Shown here one piece after another: positions 24,052 through 37,127 of a DNA stretch of 64,000 nt. The notes under the pieces were generated by a model. It did no database searches. It was not told the origin of the DNA and worked only from the letters and a program-made list of their open reading frames with translations. The DNA is taken from contig NW_026251719.1 in NCBI RefSeq assembly GCF_025024155.1, positions 310,001 to 374,000 on the forward strand, given 5' to 3'. Made by a program: the position numbers and the translations under genes. Position 1 is the stretch's first letter. Every line of letters begins with the position of its first letter. The stretch is from Gamsiella multidivaricata (taxonomy: Eukaryota > Mortierellomycota > Mortierellomycetes > Mortierellales > Mortierellaceae).

Positions 24052-25870
24052 GGAGTAGCTCGAGAACGTCTGCGTATAGTCGTTTGCCTGCTGCTGGTAC
24101 TGGTGCTGATGCTGGTTAGGATGCTGAGATGGATGAGAAAGGTAATGTTCATCCAACAAAGGCGAGTACGGACTTGCGGATGAGCACGTTGGCGAGGACC
24201 GTTGCTGAAGTTGAAGCTGTGTTGTGAAATGGTGGTCTGGAAGATCTGTTGGGCTGTGAAGGCCGCTGTTCATGATCTGACTCTGTTGTTGCAAGAGCTG
24301 ATTGAACGGCAGCTCGAATTTTGTGAGGATGTTTGGAGGTGTCGATGTCGTGATCGGGGAAGGAAAGTCCGTGCTGGCGGTGTTGGTATGATTGAGTGAC
24401 AGGTCTGATAGACTCATGCTCATGTTCAGATGGGTTGCTAGGGCTGCATGGTGGTGGTGGTGCAGCTGCAGCTGCTGTTGGTGGTGGTGGTGATGATGAT
24501 GATTCTGTTGCGCTTCTTGGTTGTATGCAGAGTGAATGTGGCTATTTTCAAAGAAGCTGGACCCAATAGGAGAAATGGGAGAGATCTGGCCATGCTCATG
24601 CTTCATCATATTGTGCAACTGGCCGTACCCACTGGTGTTGCATGTGAGCTGGAGATGTGGTGGTTGGACATGGTGGTGTGCTTGTTGCTGTTGAAGCTGC
24701 GGTACTGGCTGTTGCTGCTGATGTTGTGGTTGAGGGGCCTGCTGATGAGCAGGGTATTCGAACTCGTTAAGGATTGGGCGCTTGTTTTTGCTGTACTTGC
24801 GGACACCAAGACACGTCTGACAGTTCTTCGTGAAGAGCGAGACGAGTTCTGCAGGGACCTTGGAATATGATTTCGTGATCTGTCGCAGAATAATAGAAAA
24901 GGTTGTGCACGTGTAGGTGTGAGTTATGGGTATAGGCCGCAGTGGAGGATCATCGCGATGCATGGGTGGATGGGTGGGATATGCAGATATGTATTTCGAG
25001 ACGGCAGTGGAACAAATCGTACGCACAATGAATATGGGTGGAGTAGAGGTAGGGTACGACACCAGGCCGATACCAACAGGAGTGGAAAAGAGAAAGAGAA
25101 GGAGGCTAGGGATTTGGTTGCCCCTGGCATATCCAATACGCGTCGCGGGCATTGTTTCATTCCTCCGCCATCAAAAAGACGCGTCCTTTGCTTGGGCAGC
25201 GTACATAAAAATGCTCACGTCCATGTCTAAAGACGTGTGCACAGTGCTTGTTCCCCCCTTTCTTTTTTTGAGTTAGTCTATCATCCCTCAAGAATAATTC
25301 ATTTGGTGCCCTGGGAATGTGTTTACTCTCCTTCACTCCCCCTCTGTCATCCCTTCACCGACAGAAATCGCAAGGAAAGAAAAAAAAAGGGGTGGGGGAC
25401 GGGGGCGGGAAGAGGAAACTTGAAGGGTCATGCTATGCTATTCATTTGTTCTTTGTACTTACAGCCGCAAAAGTCTTGTCGCGTCCTCCATGTCCAATGA
25501 TATGATGGAAATAGCAGACCTTGTCGTACAACTGTTCGCGCACGCACACAGGCTTGCCATTCTTCTTATCCATTAAGATCCTTAATTCGCCCACGACCGT
25601 AAACACAAAGTGCTTACGGACCCACCAGCGAAATTTTGGGTTGAAGATCGCAGTGTTCTCCGGGTTGGTCAACACCATCAAGCAATCATTCGCGAGCTGT
25701 TGGTTGATCAAGGCCTTGTTGCGTTTGCGAATATGGAGTTGGCTGATATAGCCCTCGACCAACGTCTCAAAGGTCTCGGGGCTCAAAAATGAGTATGTCT
25801 GAGGCATGTAGAGGCCGGTGGCGGCGATGTTGGCTGTCATGGTTGCTGTCGTTGTGCTGCTAGGGGACAT
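23623..25870 (-). CDS. Gln/His-rich protein with integrase-type HHCC zinc-binding module
   Basis: Two exons, 25463..25870 and 23623..24879, phase 0, 554 aa. After a short Ser/Thr leader, residues about 20-160 form a compact domain containing ETLVEGYISQLHIRKRNKAL, FNPKFRWWVRKHF and a zinc-binding module. The module reads YFHHIIGHGGRDKTFAAV, then KVPAELVSLFTKNCQTC. Putative ligands are His122 or His123, His127, Cys156 and Cys159 (spacing about HX3-4 H X28 C X2 C), as in retroviral, Ty3-type and Ginger-type integrases. The intron falls inside the module. No DDE catalytic core follows. Instead there are about 390 residues of Gln, His, Asn and Ala tracts (including a run of 13 Ala), like a transcription activator. 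The intact ORF, intron and long promoter argue for a domesticated nuclear protein. Its function is unknown. Confidence 0.82.
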
Positions 25871-28800
25871 CGACGAAGGGCGATTATTGAAGCCAAGGAT
25901 GTTGTGCGTACAGAAAGCGATACTAGTCCGTGAGAGGATGGGTTCTGAAGGTAGATTTGTATCCGTTACTTGGTGCGGATCAGATCAACTACTTCTCTTT
26001 CTCGGCCAGTGAGGGGAATAGTCTGAGGTTTAGAGATCTCAATTTCGAGGCGAATAGTGGTGTTGGAATCGGGAGAACGAGAACTTGAAGGAGGTGCGAG
26101 AATGAAGGGTACAGGGGTGTATTATTTGGTGGTAGACGGTACAAGGTGCGATGGTAGGATTTTGGGAATGGTGGTGCCAGGATGGAGATTGGTTCGGATG
26201 AAGGTTGACTAGATATGCTTCACACAATGAGATGATGGTTACTCAGGACGAGCTAATGAGAAAACGATGGGCGTGAAGGAGTAGAAAAGAAGTGGGAGGG
26301 TTGGCGAAATTCTAATCCTTATATTCCTTTTTTTTCCTGTTGTCAGGGAGGAGATGGGGAAGAGTGAACGCCTAACAAAGGAGTATGTGGTGAGGAGGGC
26401 GGTCAGACAGGCTAAACGTGTTGAAATGGAGTGTGCTTTCTTTTTTCTTTTTCTTTTCTTTTTTTCCTTTTGGGTATGTGGATAGGCTTTCTTAATGCCC
26501 GCGAGATGCTTCTACAACAGGAAGCAATTATGAATGCTATGAAAAGACGACGATAGGTATAAGAAAAATGAGAAGAAAGAGAAGTGAACCAATAGACAAG
26601 CATCGACTGGAATGTGGAATCTTTTTTTTTATGTCTATTGAGTCGCCCAGGAATGTATGGCAAATAGCGAGTTTAATATCGACGCAGACAAGCTGGCTTT
26701 GTCCACTCTCTATGTTCTATCTGGTCGCATCTTACTGCCCCGCTTTTGGTACAGTAGACTGTCTGTCTATACATATTTCCCCAATTATTTTTCTTCAATT
26801 CCACGCTCTTGTATGTATGTACAATACAGCAGCATCAGTGAGAACCACATTGTGAGGGGAGGAGAATCGTGTATTTGCGTTAATCTTAACGCGAAAAAGA
26901 CGTCGCGCGCATTTATGATAAGCTGTCAAAGATAGGGACGTACCACAGCCACAGCCTCCTTGTCTGCTTGGACTGAAGGTATGCTGCAAGTGGTTGATGT
27001 CTACCCTTTTTTTTTTACTCCACACAATAGTGTAACACCGCCATGCAAGCGAGGAAGAAGACCAGTCAAGCACAACAGCGATGGTTACGTCAAAGCATAA
27101 AAGCATCGATGATTATCCATTGCAATATGGAACACTCAATGACCTAATGGCTCCATATGTAAATGATGTTCGCCCTGATCGACGTCCTATGCTTCGAATT
27201 GGATCTCTGTTATCATGAATGATTAAGAAGAAATTCCCTGCGTTATGAGCACTTTTTGCACATGGCTGCCCCGCATCGGCCCTTTTTTTTTTTTTCTCTT
27301 TGAACGTGTGGTGCGGGCTATTGTTTGTATATGATGGAATACGCAATAGTTTACGAGTCTTTGACTCCATGAAGTGTTCTTCAAGCCCTTTGTGCAATGG
27401 CACGGAGGTAAGGAGACAGAGCGAAAGAGAGAGAGGGGGGGGGACAAAGGGGCGGGGAGTAGTGCGCGCGATCATGTAATTCATACTACTGCATTTGGAT
27501 GCGAGGATTCTACTCATCTGCGAGTCTTACCTCATTATTTTTGCTCCTCTTCTAGGAAGAGGAAGGAGAGAAGACGGGACATTAGAAAGACTGAGAGTCC
27601 ACATTTTTTCGGTCGTTCCCACAGGTCTACATCATTGTACTTTTTCATATATGCAAAGGTCTGGATGTGCTAATAGAAGGGCCTTATTTCTTTTTCTTTT
27701 TCATTTTTTTTAGGAGGCACATCGGTCTAGTGCTACAAAGGAGACAGGAGAAAGCTAAGGGGCGACGGTCATCCTGGGAGAGATTTGCATTAAGAGAATG
27801 AGAAAGGACAAAGGGCGGGAAGGTATATGTGTATGTGTGTAAGTGTGTAGATACGCGTCAGTGTAAATGTGCCGTGTACACCTCTCCAATGGCCACATTT
27901 AAATGAGCATACTGATGCACAGACGTATGATCCAAGAGGGCCATAAGAAGTACCCTCTCAGGCTGGAGGAGATAGAGGGATTAAAATTCCATAACAAGTA
28001 GGGTGTCAAAGTTAGTTTTCGTTGCAATTGAGCAAGTGACCTTCGCTACACCTACGACGCTGCTTTGGCTTCCCAGTCGATGTCATTTTCAACTGGCGGC
28101 AACAAGGCGCGAGTGTAAAGGACCAGTCATTGGTTGCTTTCTCGGGTGCCATGTACAGAGGTGCAAGTTGGTACGGTGCTGAACTAGATCACCGGCTGTC
28201 GTGCAGAGGCGCCCTCGGCCATTTTTTTTTTTGCCAACCGCATTGTCATAATCTGTTTGTATAGTTCCTTCCTCTGGTGGACAACAGTGATCCGGTGTTG
28301 TTACACAGCTAATGGACATCGTAATTTTAAAGTTTTCCGCCCTTTTCTTTTTATGAGCTTTACCCACATCGCAAGCAACACTCTGGTTTCTGGTGTACCT
28401 CCTTCCTCTTCCGTCTCCCTCCCCTTGCTCATGCAAGACTAACATTGCTGGTTGGTGTATTTACACATATGGCCCTATCGACGTCTTTGATCAATCTTCT
28501 TTTGCTATAGAAGCCCATTCCTGCGTCCTATCCTTGTGTTCCGCCTTCCAGTGGTGGACCACAATGGTGTTTTCTGATTACAGATACATGTCAGATTCTG
28601 TAGACAAGAAAACAAAACCACACAACTGATGCATTGTACATGTACGGCTCGTCGATCCGGCTTGTCGACGGAAGCTTCGAATGCTACTGCAATTGAGCAT
28701 ACGCAATACGCCGACGTTCGAATCATCAAATGCCTCAGGAAGATGATGGATCAAGATTCAGTATGTGTTATTATGTGTCCCGATCGTTCGTTTGGACAAT

Positions 28801-30312
28801 ATCCTCCGTCTCCGCATCTTTATAGTGTCACTCACTGTGTACTCCAAAACCTGCGGATAAAAATATGTAGCTGTTTTTATTCCTTTTTTCCCTCGCTCCA
28901 TGCGCGTGATGCCATGGGGCACTTTTTATGGAGGCCTCTCCTGGAGAATTTTAGTCGCGACCCAGAAGACGTATGAAGCACGCGAAAATGAAGTAATAAA
29001 CGGCTCTCGTTTGGGACTGTCCAAAAAGCGAGTGATGTCCCATTATCATGGTCGCAATTGCTCTTGTTGTTGATCCCTTTTTTCTTTATGGGTTGCAATG
29101 ACCCATGGGAGTGGAAGGAGTAATTCTGCCATGGATGGTGGTGAAGTCATTCTTTTTACTTTATTTTTTGAGGGGAAAGGTTACAACATGCTACCTGCCA
29201 ATTATACTGCTTATGAACAATGAAATCAAAGTCGAGTACGCATACATGCCTTTATGCAAACGCACATTCTGGTACTTTCTGTTCCTGACAGAAGACAGAG
29301 GGTAGCACGGTTGTGGTCGGTGTAGCGATTCGGCCAAAGACGATATGAGGATGTAGAGTGCCGGGGAAGGCGTCAGCATGATCATCCAAAGGCAGGGTGT
29401 GTTCGATTTACCTAGCTTGATGTGCTTCGCCCACAAAATCCCCTGTCTTTTTTTTTTTTTTTTTTTTTTGAAGGCGTAAGGCGTGTGCTTTTTTTGTCCG
29501 ACAGAGAGAGAGCGAAACATCCCGTACGCGCTTTGTAGCTGAAACTGGGAAGAATGTGAATCAATACGCCACCAATTTCAGCAGGTGATTTGTCCAGTTG
29601 GACATCGTGTGGTGGAGGGCACAAGCGATCTGAGGTACGCACACACGTCAATTGGACGCACAAAAGGGCGTCTTACGACTGGGAACAGGTGCGGCATGTT
29701 CAGGATACCGAAGTATAGCCAGGAGGAGGAGGGGGTGTACAGACTGGCAGTCATTTTGTTGAGTGTGTGTAGTCTGAGTGTGCATGTGTGCGTGTGTGTG
29801 CGTGTGTGTGGTATGTGTGTACATCTGTGAAGGTTGTGCTGGATGCGCGGGCTTAGGGTGCGGGGGGAGGGCTGCATCTGAATGGTGCATACAACATCAG
29901 TCCACTCTATGGGATGGGTGTGGGATGGGTGCGAGATGGGACAATCTGGGAAGAATGAAGCGCAACGGTTTCATCTGTCTGTCTACTTGTCGCACAGAGG
30001 AAAGTGATCATCCCATCCTCATCCCCATCATCCCATCACACTTCCACTCCCACCCCTCTCTTTCATCCTTCTTCCATCCCTCTCCTCCATCCCTCCTCCA
30101 TCCCTCCTCCTTCCCTACCGACTGCATCTTATTCTTTTTATCCTCCTTGCTCGTGTCACAACCTCTTTGTCCGCGACTCTGCCCTTGCTTCTCATCAGTT
30201 TTTTGCTATACCCGTTTGTCTCCCATCTTTCCCCCTATACCAAGAAACAGCAACCCATCCTCCAACACAAACCCCTTCTCTCTTTCTTCATCCACAAAAC
30301 AACCAGGAGACC
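25871..30312. promoter_or_regulatory. 4.4-kb gene-free divergent interval
   Basis: The space between two divergent genes. No open frame shows splice-compatible, domain-like coding potential. It contains scattered T and A homopolymers (for example a 22-nt T tract at 29448-29469), GT/TG-rich stretches near 27827-27851 and 29760-29821, and a C/T-rich segment at about 30001-30312 that is probably the 5' UTR of the downstream gene. The interval is unusually long for the left part of the window. It may contain upstream regulatory elements or noncoding transcripts, but I cannot point to one. Confidence 0.35.
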
Positions 30313-32235
30313 ATGAGCACTATCCGGGTGCCCTCTAGGACTAGCTCCCACACCTCCACCTCCAGCAACAACAACAACAGCAGCACTCTCAGGGCTCATA
30401 CAATATCGCCTCAGCCAAGAAAAGCAAAGGTCGTCTCTCTCTCCAACCCCACTTCCTCCTCCTCTCTACCTCCCACAGCACGCACAAGCACTCTCTCTCA
30501 ACAACAACCACAGCCACCTCGTCCGACTATCAAGGTACGGACCTCAGGTCCTGTGCCTACCATCAGAAACAACCCAGCAGCTGCGCGCTCAGATACCTCT
30601 GGTCATGTTGTTCGTGTCAGTAACGGAACAGGAGCAGGAGCAGGAGCAGGAAGCAGACGCATCGGCTCAGGCTCGAGTGTCGGGAGCAATGTTAGCGTCA
30701 ACAACAGCAACAACAATCATCATAGTATTAGAGTCATGCGCAGAGAAGGCTCCATTACTTCTTCGGACGATGGCACCGTATCTGAGGACTCTATCGAGGA
30801 CCATATACAGCTTTTTTCGGGAGCTGGGGGACTCCATGTCAACAGTCTACCCTTTGGAGGTGGTGCTAGTTCTTCAGCGAATGGTCGGAATGGGGGATCC
30901 CTAGGTGCATCGAGTGGACCGCGTATGGCTGCCTCTATGACAGGAACAGGGACCATAGGCAGGAACAGAACTCCTACTTCTTTTACCTCCTTCAATTCGC
31001 CATCATCGACACTGTCCTCAGCAGTAACAGGAACAACAGGAACAACAGGAACAACAGGCGTGACAACTGCAAAGCCCATGCGGATAGCAGCAGGAGCGTC
31101 CATCAGGATTGATACCTCATCATCTGCATCTATATCGGGAACGTCTTCTGTGCAATCTTTGAACGTGACAGGATTAGGATCAGGATCAGGATCAGGGATA
31201 GCAGGGGGTGGGGGTGGAGGGTCAGCTGTGGGCCTGTTATCGACCTCGGTCTCGTCCTCGACATCTTCATCTTCGCTCTCTTGGGCCAGCAATCCTTCGA
31301 TCACTTCTCCTACGAGCGTACCGGGTAGTGCTGCAACGTCTAACCACCATCAGCAACCACCCTCACCCGTTTCAGGAACCTTCCCAGGATCAGGACCAGG
31401 ACCACAACAGCCGACAGCTACAACGGTCCGGGCGGTTGCAAAGCCAACGAACAGCAGTGCGGCAGCAGCGACGGCGGCGGTTGCGAAACAGGCAGAGGAG
31501 AACCGACGGACAGAGGAGGCCGCACGGACACGTCGAAAGATTGCGGATCTGGAGATCTCGAATGCTTCGTTGCTTCAGGTCAACCAGACCCTGGAAGCAA
31601 CGATTCGTAAGCAGGCCGCGGAAATGCAGGAACTCAAGCTTCGAATGCAGTCGTAAGGACCCGAGGATACGTGAACAGCTCTGGGTTATCTCTGATGGGG
31701 AAAAAGCGCTAACTTTTTTTGTATTTTTAGGGCGCAGTATGGTGGCGATTTGGGTCTATTGGCGTCGGATGTGACGATGCTCTCACAGGACAATGCTCTG
31801 GATCCAACACAGATTCATGCAGCCACGAATCCAGAGGCCGCGGTGATCATCCACGAATTGACGGAAGCAGAGCGACAGGCGGATTTGACCTTCAAGCGGC
31901 TCTGCATCACGATTGAGCAGATGATCTTTGAGGCCAAGCAGGCCATGGACCAATCTACAAAGAAAGCGGGCGTCAAGGTCTTGTCCTCGTTCGATATGTG
32001 TGAGTGACGAAAACATGATCCTGTTTCTTCGTTTCGTTTTTTTCTTGTCTGTGGGACATGACGATATGCTGCTGGTTTGGTAGGGCGACCGTGACTAATA
32101 TGCTCCTTGGACTTGTCGATATTAGATGAGAAAGAATTGGAGGATGGCGCTGAGGACGACGACCCGGACACGGCGAACCAGTCGATGGTGATGAACGAGG
32201 ACGACTCTTTCTCGCAAGATCTGCTTGACAGTTAG
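30313..32235 (+). CDS. Ser/Thr-rich coiled-coil protein, function unknown
   Basis: Three exons, 30313..31652, 31731..31999, 32126..32235, phase-consistent, 572 aa. The frame is open upstream of the chosen ATG in a C/T-rich leader, but this is the first ATG of good context (accATGagc). Residues 1-385 are low complexity (Ser, Thr, Gly, Asn; GTTGTTGTTG-type tracts). Residues about 390-447 form an evident coiled coil (EENRRTEEAARTRRKIADLE, then NASLLQVNQTLEATIRKQ). A second helical block follows, with EAERQADLTFKRLCITIEQM and FEAKQAMDQSTKKA. The tail is acidic. The IADLEISNASLL type of segment occurs, as I recall, in uncharacterised proteins of other fungi, so the family may be conserved; I cannot name a function. 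A 31-nt T tract follows at 32389. Confidence 0.82.
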
Positions 32236-32386
32236 TCGCATTTTTTTTTCCCCTACAATCTCTTTGGTCGTTTTACTCTTTCCTTTACCCCTAATCAACA
32301 TCATCAGTGCTGCTAGCTTGCTACACGTGTACCATATGCCCAATGTTCTACTACCACTCCACCTACTCTCTCTACTCTGCTTTGCT

Positions 32387-32419
<33 letters not shown>

Positions 32420-32791
32420 CAATGTCCATCTTTTTCAAGCATGTCTGAAATAAATACGTTCAATTTGCTTTTTTGTTATATTCTTCCACACTTCAAAAAT
32501 ATATTTTTATGTATCGAAAAACAACCAATGCTCGCTGCTTTGGGTTGCTGATGGACTATTGGTACAAGGTTCTGAAGAGAGAGAGAGAGTGAGACACTGA
32601 CGAGGGGTAAAATGACTCGGTGCTTGGGGGTATCATTCTGAAAGAGTATAGAAAGGTGAGGTGGTATACAAGAAACACTTATAAAAAAAGAAAAGAAATC
32701 CCTAACACGCTTTTTTTTTTTGGTTTCTGAGCGCGCGCTCATGTCTATGATTATAAAAAACAAAAAAAGGGAAAAAGAGTATCCATACACT
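32236..32791. other. Convergent spacer with 31-nt T tract
   Basis: About 556 bp between two tail-to-tail genes. It contains an uninterrupted run of 31 T at 32389-32419, several AT-rich 3'-end-like stretches and a short GA run near 32578. No coding sequence seen. Confidence 0.5.
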
Positions 32792-34774
32792 CTAGTCGCT
32801 GGAAGCGTAGACAGGCATAGCATTCACGCCCTGCTGCCAGAACTTGTTCTCGACACCATCGTGGCTGCCGACCATCGACATCGCTGCAGGGACAGAGCCA
32901 TAGCCATGACGACCATTGTCCTCCTCGGCATCCTCCGCATCCACCGCATCCTCTTGAGCCCGTTGGCTAAGCTGCTGTCGATAGTCGTTCATGTACTGCT
33001 GCTGTTGGCCATGGTACTGTGCCGAGGCATTGCTCATCGAAGACCAGGGGTAGGCCATCTGTTCATCCTTGGCTGGTGGAGAAGCGAGCGACAAGGACTG
33101 GAATCCGCACTCGGTCGTCGGCGTGTTCACCATTGTGTTTTGCTGCTGCTGCTGTGCCAGCATAACATTCAATTGCTGGTGCTGCTGCTGAGGCGAGAGC
33201 CCCGCGAACGCAGAAGCGGCCGAAGGAGGCATGCCCAAACGGTGACGCAGAACATGGCATCGGTTCTCAAGGATGTTCAAAAACCGGTACATCTGGCCCG
33301 GGCGCATGTGCTCGACTAGCACATGGAACCGCATATCATCAAAGATAGGCGATTTTTGACCGTTACCCGAGGTTCCATTGGTCGTCTCTTGCGCATCGTC
33401 ACCGCCGACGGCCTTTGTAGGAATCGAAATCATGCTTTCAGCCGTGGAAGGTATGCTGGTCATAGCGGTGGGTGGGAGCGAATACGGCGCCATCGGGTCA
33501 TGGGCCATGGCAGGAATCGTCGAATTCGTCAAAGGCGAGCAGAGTGTGCTGGTTGGAGAGAATGGGCCCCCATCGCACATCAGCAGAGGAGAATCTGTGA
33601 TACTGTTAAGATCTTCGGGAAGGAAGCCAGTCGATGAGTAATTGCCATACGCGGCCGCGGCATCTTGACCAGAGGCAGTCAACTGACCCATCATCATGGC
33701 ATTGGACATCTCACCCATTGGGTTGTAAGTTTGCCATTCGACCGACTGGGCCGTATTCTGACCAACAACGCCGACAGGCATACCCATGTACGATTCCGCA
33801 TGAATGGGACCTGTGAACGAACGTGTCTGGCGATGACGCGACATCATTTTCTGGCCCTTGCTGTTGCCGTTGCTACTGCTTCGCTTCACTCGCGATCCTT
33901 CATGCTTGGAGGTCAAGGAAGTGCTCTTTGTCGCTCCATCAACTCGATTCTCGCTTCCGACGTCTTGTTGGCTAGCCGCTGCTGAGTCCACATCTTGCTC
34001 GGTCTGAGTACCAAAAGCAGCATCGTCCTGAGATGCGCCCTCACTCTTGTCGTTAGCGGACTCGACCATGGCCTCGTTGGCTGGCGATGAAGCAGATTCT
34101 GGCTCATCGCCCTTGAAGCTGTCCTCAGGGGACATGACTGGTGAAGACGACCCAGGGGATGACACGGACTCCCTCTTCTGGCCAGAAGGGGCTGCTGCAC
34201 CATTGGGGGGTGTAAGGGTATAGGGTGAAGCGTTTTCGCGTTGCTGGCTCTGGCTCAGCGAGGGCTTGTGGCGGATATGAAGTGGGCGATGGCCGTTGTA
34301 TTGTTTGTAGTACAGACCACAGGCGTTGCACAACGAATGCTTGCGATCGAGAGTGCGACGCCACAGGGGGGTCTGCGTCACCTTGCAATTGTAACATTCC
34401 AGGGCCCGAGGAGGTCGGGTGCTAGCCTTCTTTGTCTTGGTAGCCTTTGTACTCGGCTTCTGCATCGCTGCAGCCAATGACCAGACTTGATTTGGGCCCG
34501 CGCTATTGTTGGCCTTGAACTGGGGCATGCCAACACCATTGGCATCTGGACTGGATACGGTTCCCGAGGAGACACCGAGGGAGAGGTTGGGATCGTCCAT
34601 GGGGCGGAAGCCATCGGCCATCATCTGGGAGTGAGACATGTTATCCATCAGCACATATTCGCCAAAGGGATCTTCATCGGTCATAGGAGACTGGATGTGA
34701 TGTTGATGAGAGTAGTGTTGACTTTGCTGCTGGAAGTGAGATTGGAGCAGCATCTGATGCTGATATTGCTGCTG

Positions 34775-34805
<31 letters not shown>

Positions 34806-37127
34806 ATTTGTTGCATTTGATCTTGGGGAGAAGGCTGTGAATCGTTAGGCGAGGTGTTCAGGGGTTGACGAGAGTGTGCGACCGTGTTTGACGACTGTTC
34901 CCAGGAAGATTGAGGGGCGTTAAAGCTTGTGGAGGCTGAGGCGGAAGTTGGAGAGAAGAAGCTACCGATTGCAGGGGGACGCTGTGAGGATTGCTGCTGC
35001 TGCTGCTGAGGCTGCTGTTGGGATTGCTGCTGCTGCTGGTGTTGATGTTGAGGGTGTGGGAAAAGACCACCAAGGCCGCGGACGTCTAATAGCGACCAAG
35101 AGTATTTAAATGAAGAGAGGCAAATGGTTAGAGAACTGTGTGAGCTTGCGTGTTCTTGAACACAAAGTTAGTCCATGAGAAAAAAAAACTCAAAAGGGAA
35201 GAAGCATTCGGCCACTTTGAGGAGATGCATCCAGGTCAACAAAAAAAGGGGGCATATCGTCGTGTTTTAAAAAAAACCCCCCAAAATATTCAGATCACTG
35301 CAGTCCAACGTAAACAACAGGAGAGTACGCCCTGCGAGGCTGAGGACAGGATTGAGCTGCACCATGGGGACATTGGCCAAACGGACGATATCGACCATTA
35401 GGGTAGAGTATGTGAAGCAATAAAAAGCACAGGAAATACAGGAAATGGGCGGGATTATTCAGCATGAGCCCATGGAGACCCATTAAACTGCGGTTCAGAT
35501 CCATGGGAGAGGGAAGATAGTGAACGTCAAAGGCTGTGGAGTGAGGAGACGGAGAAGGAAAACAAGGGAGCAGGGGACAGAAGAATAAGGAAGAGGCGCG
35601 TACATGGGCTACTTCACGCATGAATAAAAGCGAACACCACAGAAGGAGGATGCGAGGATGAGAAAAGGGCGAACGCGTTGTACCATGCCAACCAGTGATC
35701 GGGTACGATGAGTAACAGGCAGGCGAGGGACAGGACAATGTGTAAGAAGGGATGGATACATGCAGCAGTATTGCCTAGAATGTGGGAACTCATGTAGGCA
35801 GGTCGGCAAGACCGGACAGGTAAAAATAAAGGGCAGGTGGGGGGAGAAGGGAACGCGAGAAGCGAGGGGCGGAAGGAGAGGACGAGGGGAAAGGAGACAG
35901 GGAAAGAAGGGGGACGAAGGAAGGAGGCAGGCGTCCTAACCATGGCGGTAGACTGCAGCCCCACGCCTTTTTTTTCTTTCTCTCAATGCTCCCATTAACC
36001 ACCATCTAGGACTCAGTTTGGTGATACTAAAAAGGTAAAGAAAGGATTGTTGTAGCACAAGGTGCATATAACATGACAGCACCGAGGAGAAACAATGCGA
36101 GGGAAGGTGCTGTAAGCAGGCGCGTGAGAGTAGCGCGTGAACGAAGCGGAAGAATACTCATACAACAATATGTATATATAACAGCTGCAATGCGATGCGA
36201 TGCGGTGCTCTATCTTTGCACAGGCTACATACATAAACGGAAGGGTACACAGGGGACAAAGCACAAAACAGCTAAGGGATGATGATGACGACTGGGCCAT
36301 TGCATTGCATTGGTGCCAATGGTGGTGGTGTGTGCTTGTGCTTACACTTGTACTTGCATGTGTATCCCCCCGCACTCCCAAGCAAGCTGCATGTGCTCGT
36401 GTTCGTGTTTGTGGACGTGTCGCTCTCCCTCCCAAAAATATTCCCTCCCGTGTTGAAAGGGAAGTGGTCCGCGGTATGGTACACAAAAAAGTAAGCTGCT
36501 CAAAAAGCAAGACGCGTCCCTCATGTGGGGCGAAGGACCCGAAGAGAACCGTGGACAGTAACACAAGGCATCGAGAGAGCAATTGGGGGGAAGGGGTGTT
36601 TTTGTCTGACATCGGTGGGCTAGAAAGGGCTGCAAGTTGAACACAGGCTTATGCGTACCTGTAAAGTTGTTGTTTGCATAGCTCTTGTTAAGGCCACTCT
36701 CGGCTGTAGCCATCTCTCGGGCGGCCATGCTCTGCATGAGTAGATTTCGCGATTGACTCAACATCTCTTGTTGGATCAATTGCTCGGGACTAGGTTGCTC
36801 AAATCCAATAGGGATCTCTGCCGCGCCAAAATATCTTGTAGGCCAGGACACTGTAGGGTTGAGTTGGTCCATCTTTGTGGCGTGCTCTTGGACGGTTGGT
36901 GGCGCTGAAACGGAAGCGGTTGTAGAACCAAGGTTTGGGCTAAGAGATGTAGGGGGCGATGAAATTCCCTGAGAATTGGTGGCGCTATTGTTGGTCGTAT
37001 CGTTCAGGCCAGCAGTGTTCAAGAGATTGAGTGAGGTGTTGTTCTGCAGCTGAAGTTGCAGCTGTTGTGGCTGGTTTTGGTTGCTGGGATCATACACTGA
37101 CCGGCTGATCAACTGTGCTGCTTCCAT
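32792..37127 (-). CDS. Single-finger GATA-type transcription factor
   Basis: Two coding exons, 36659..37127 and 32792..35085, joined G|AC in phase, 920 aa. The ATG at 37127 is the first in its exon, whose upstream end (AATCAG|TGAAAG, about 37140) looks like a splice acceptor, so a noncoding 5' exon is likely. Exon 1 encodes [20 protein letters not shown]; exon 2 starts with long Gln runs. One GATA finger begins at about Cys387 ([19 protein letters not shown], then [17 protein letters not shown]) with an 18-residue loop. Near 737-773 lies [20 protein letters not shown] followed by [12 protein letters not shown], matching the C-terminal motif of the GATA factor at 6206-8092. It is nuclear by inference; targets are unknown. 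The 1,573-nt intron (35086-36658) is the longest assigned in the window. Confidence 0.9.

Noticed and set aside
23623..25870. A live retrotransposon or DNA transposon at the integrase-type gene
   Set aside because: No catalytic core, reverse transcriptase, LTR or terminal inverted repeat is visible around it.
28629..28976. 115-codon plus-strand open frame in the 4.4-kb interval
   Set aside because: Composition and sequence show no motif, no splice partners and no similarity I recognise; a chance ORF is more likely.
35295..36612. Several 70-200-codon open frames on both strands
   Set aside because: They lie inside the intron of the second GATA gene, are low complexity, and show no domain or splice continuity.
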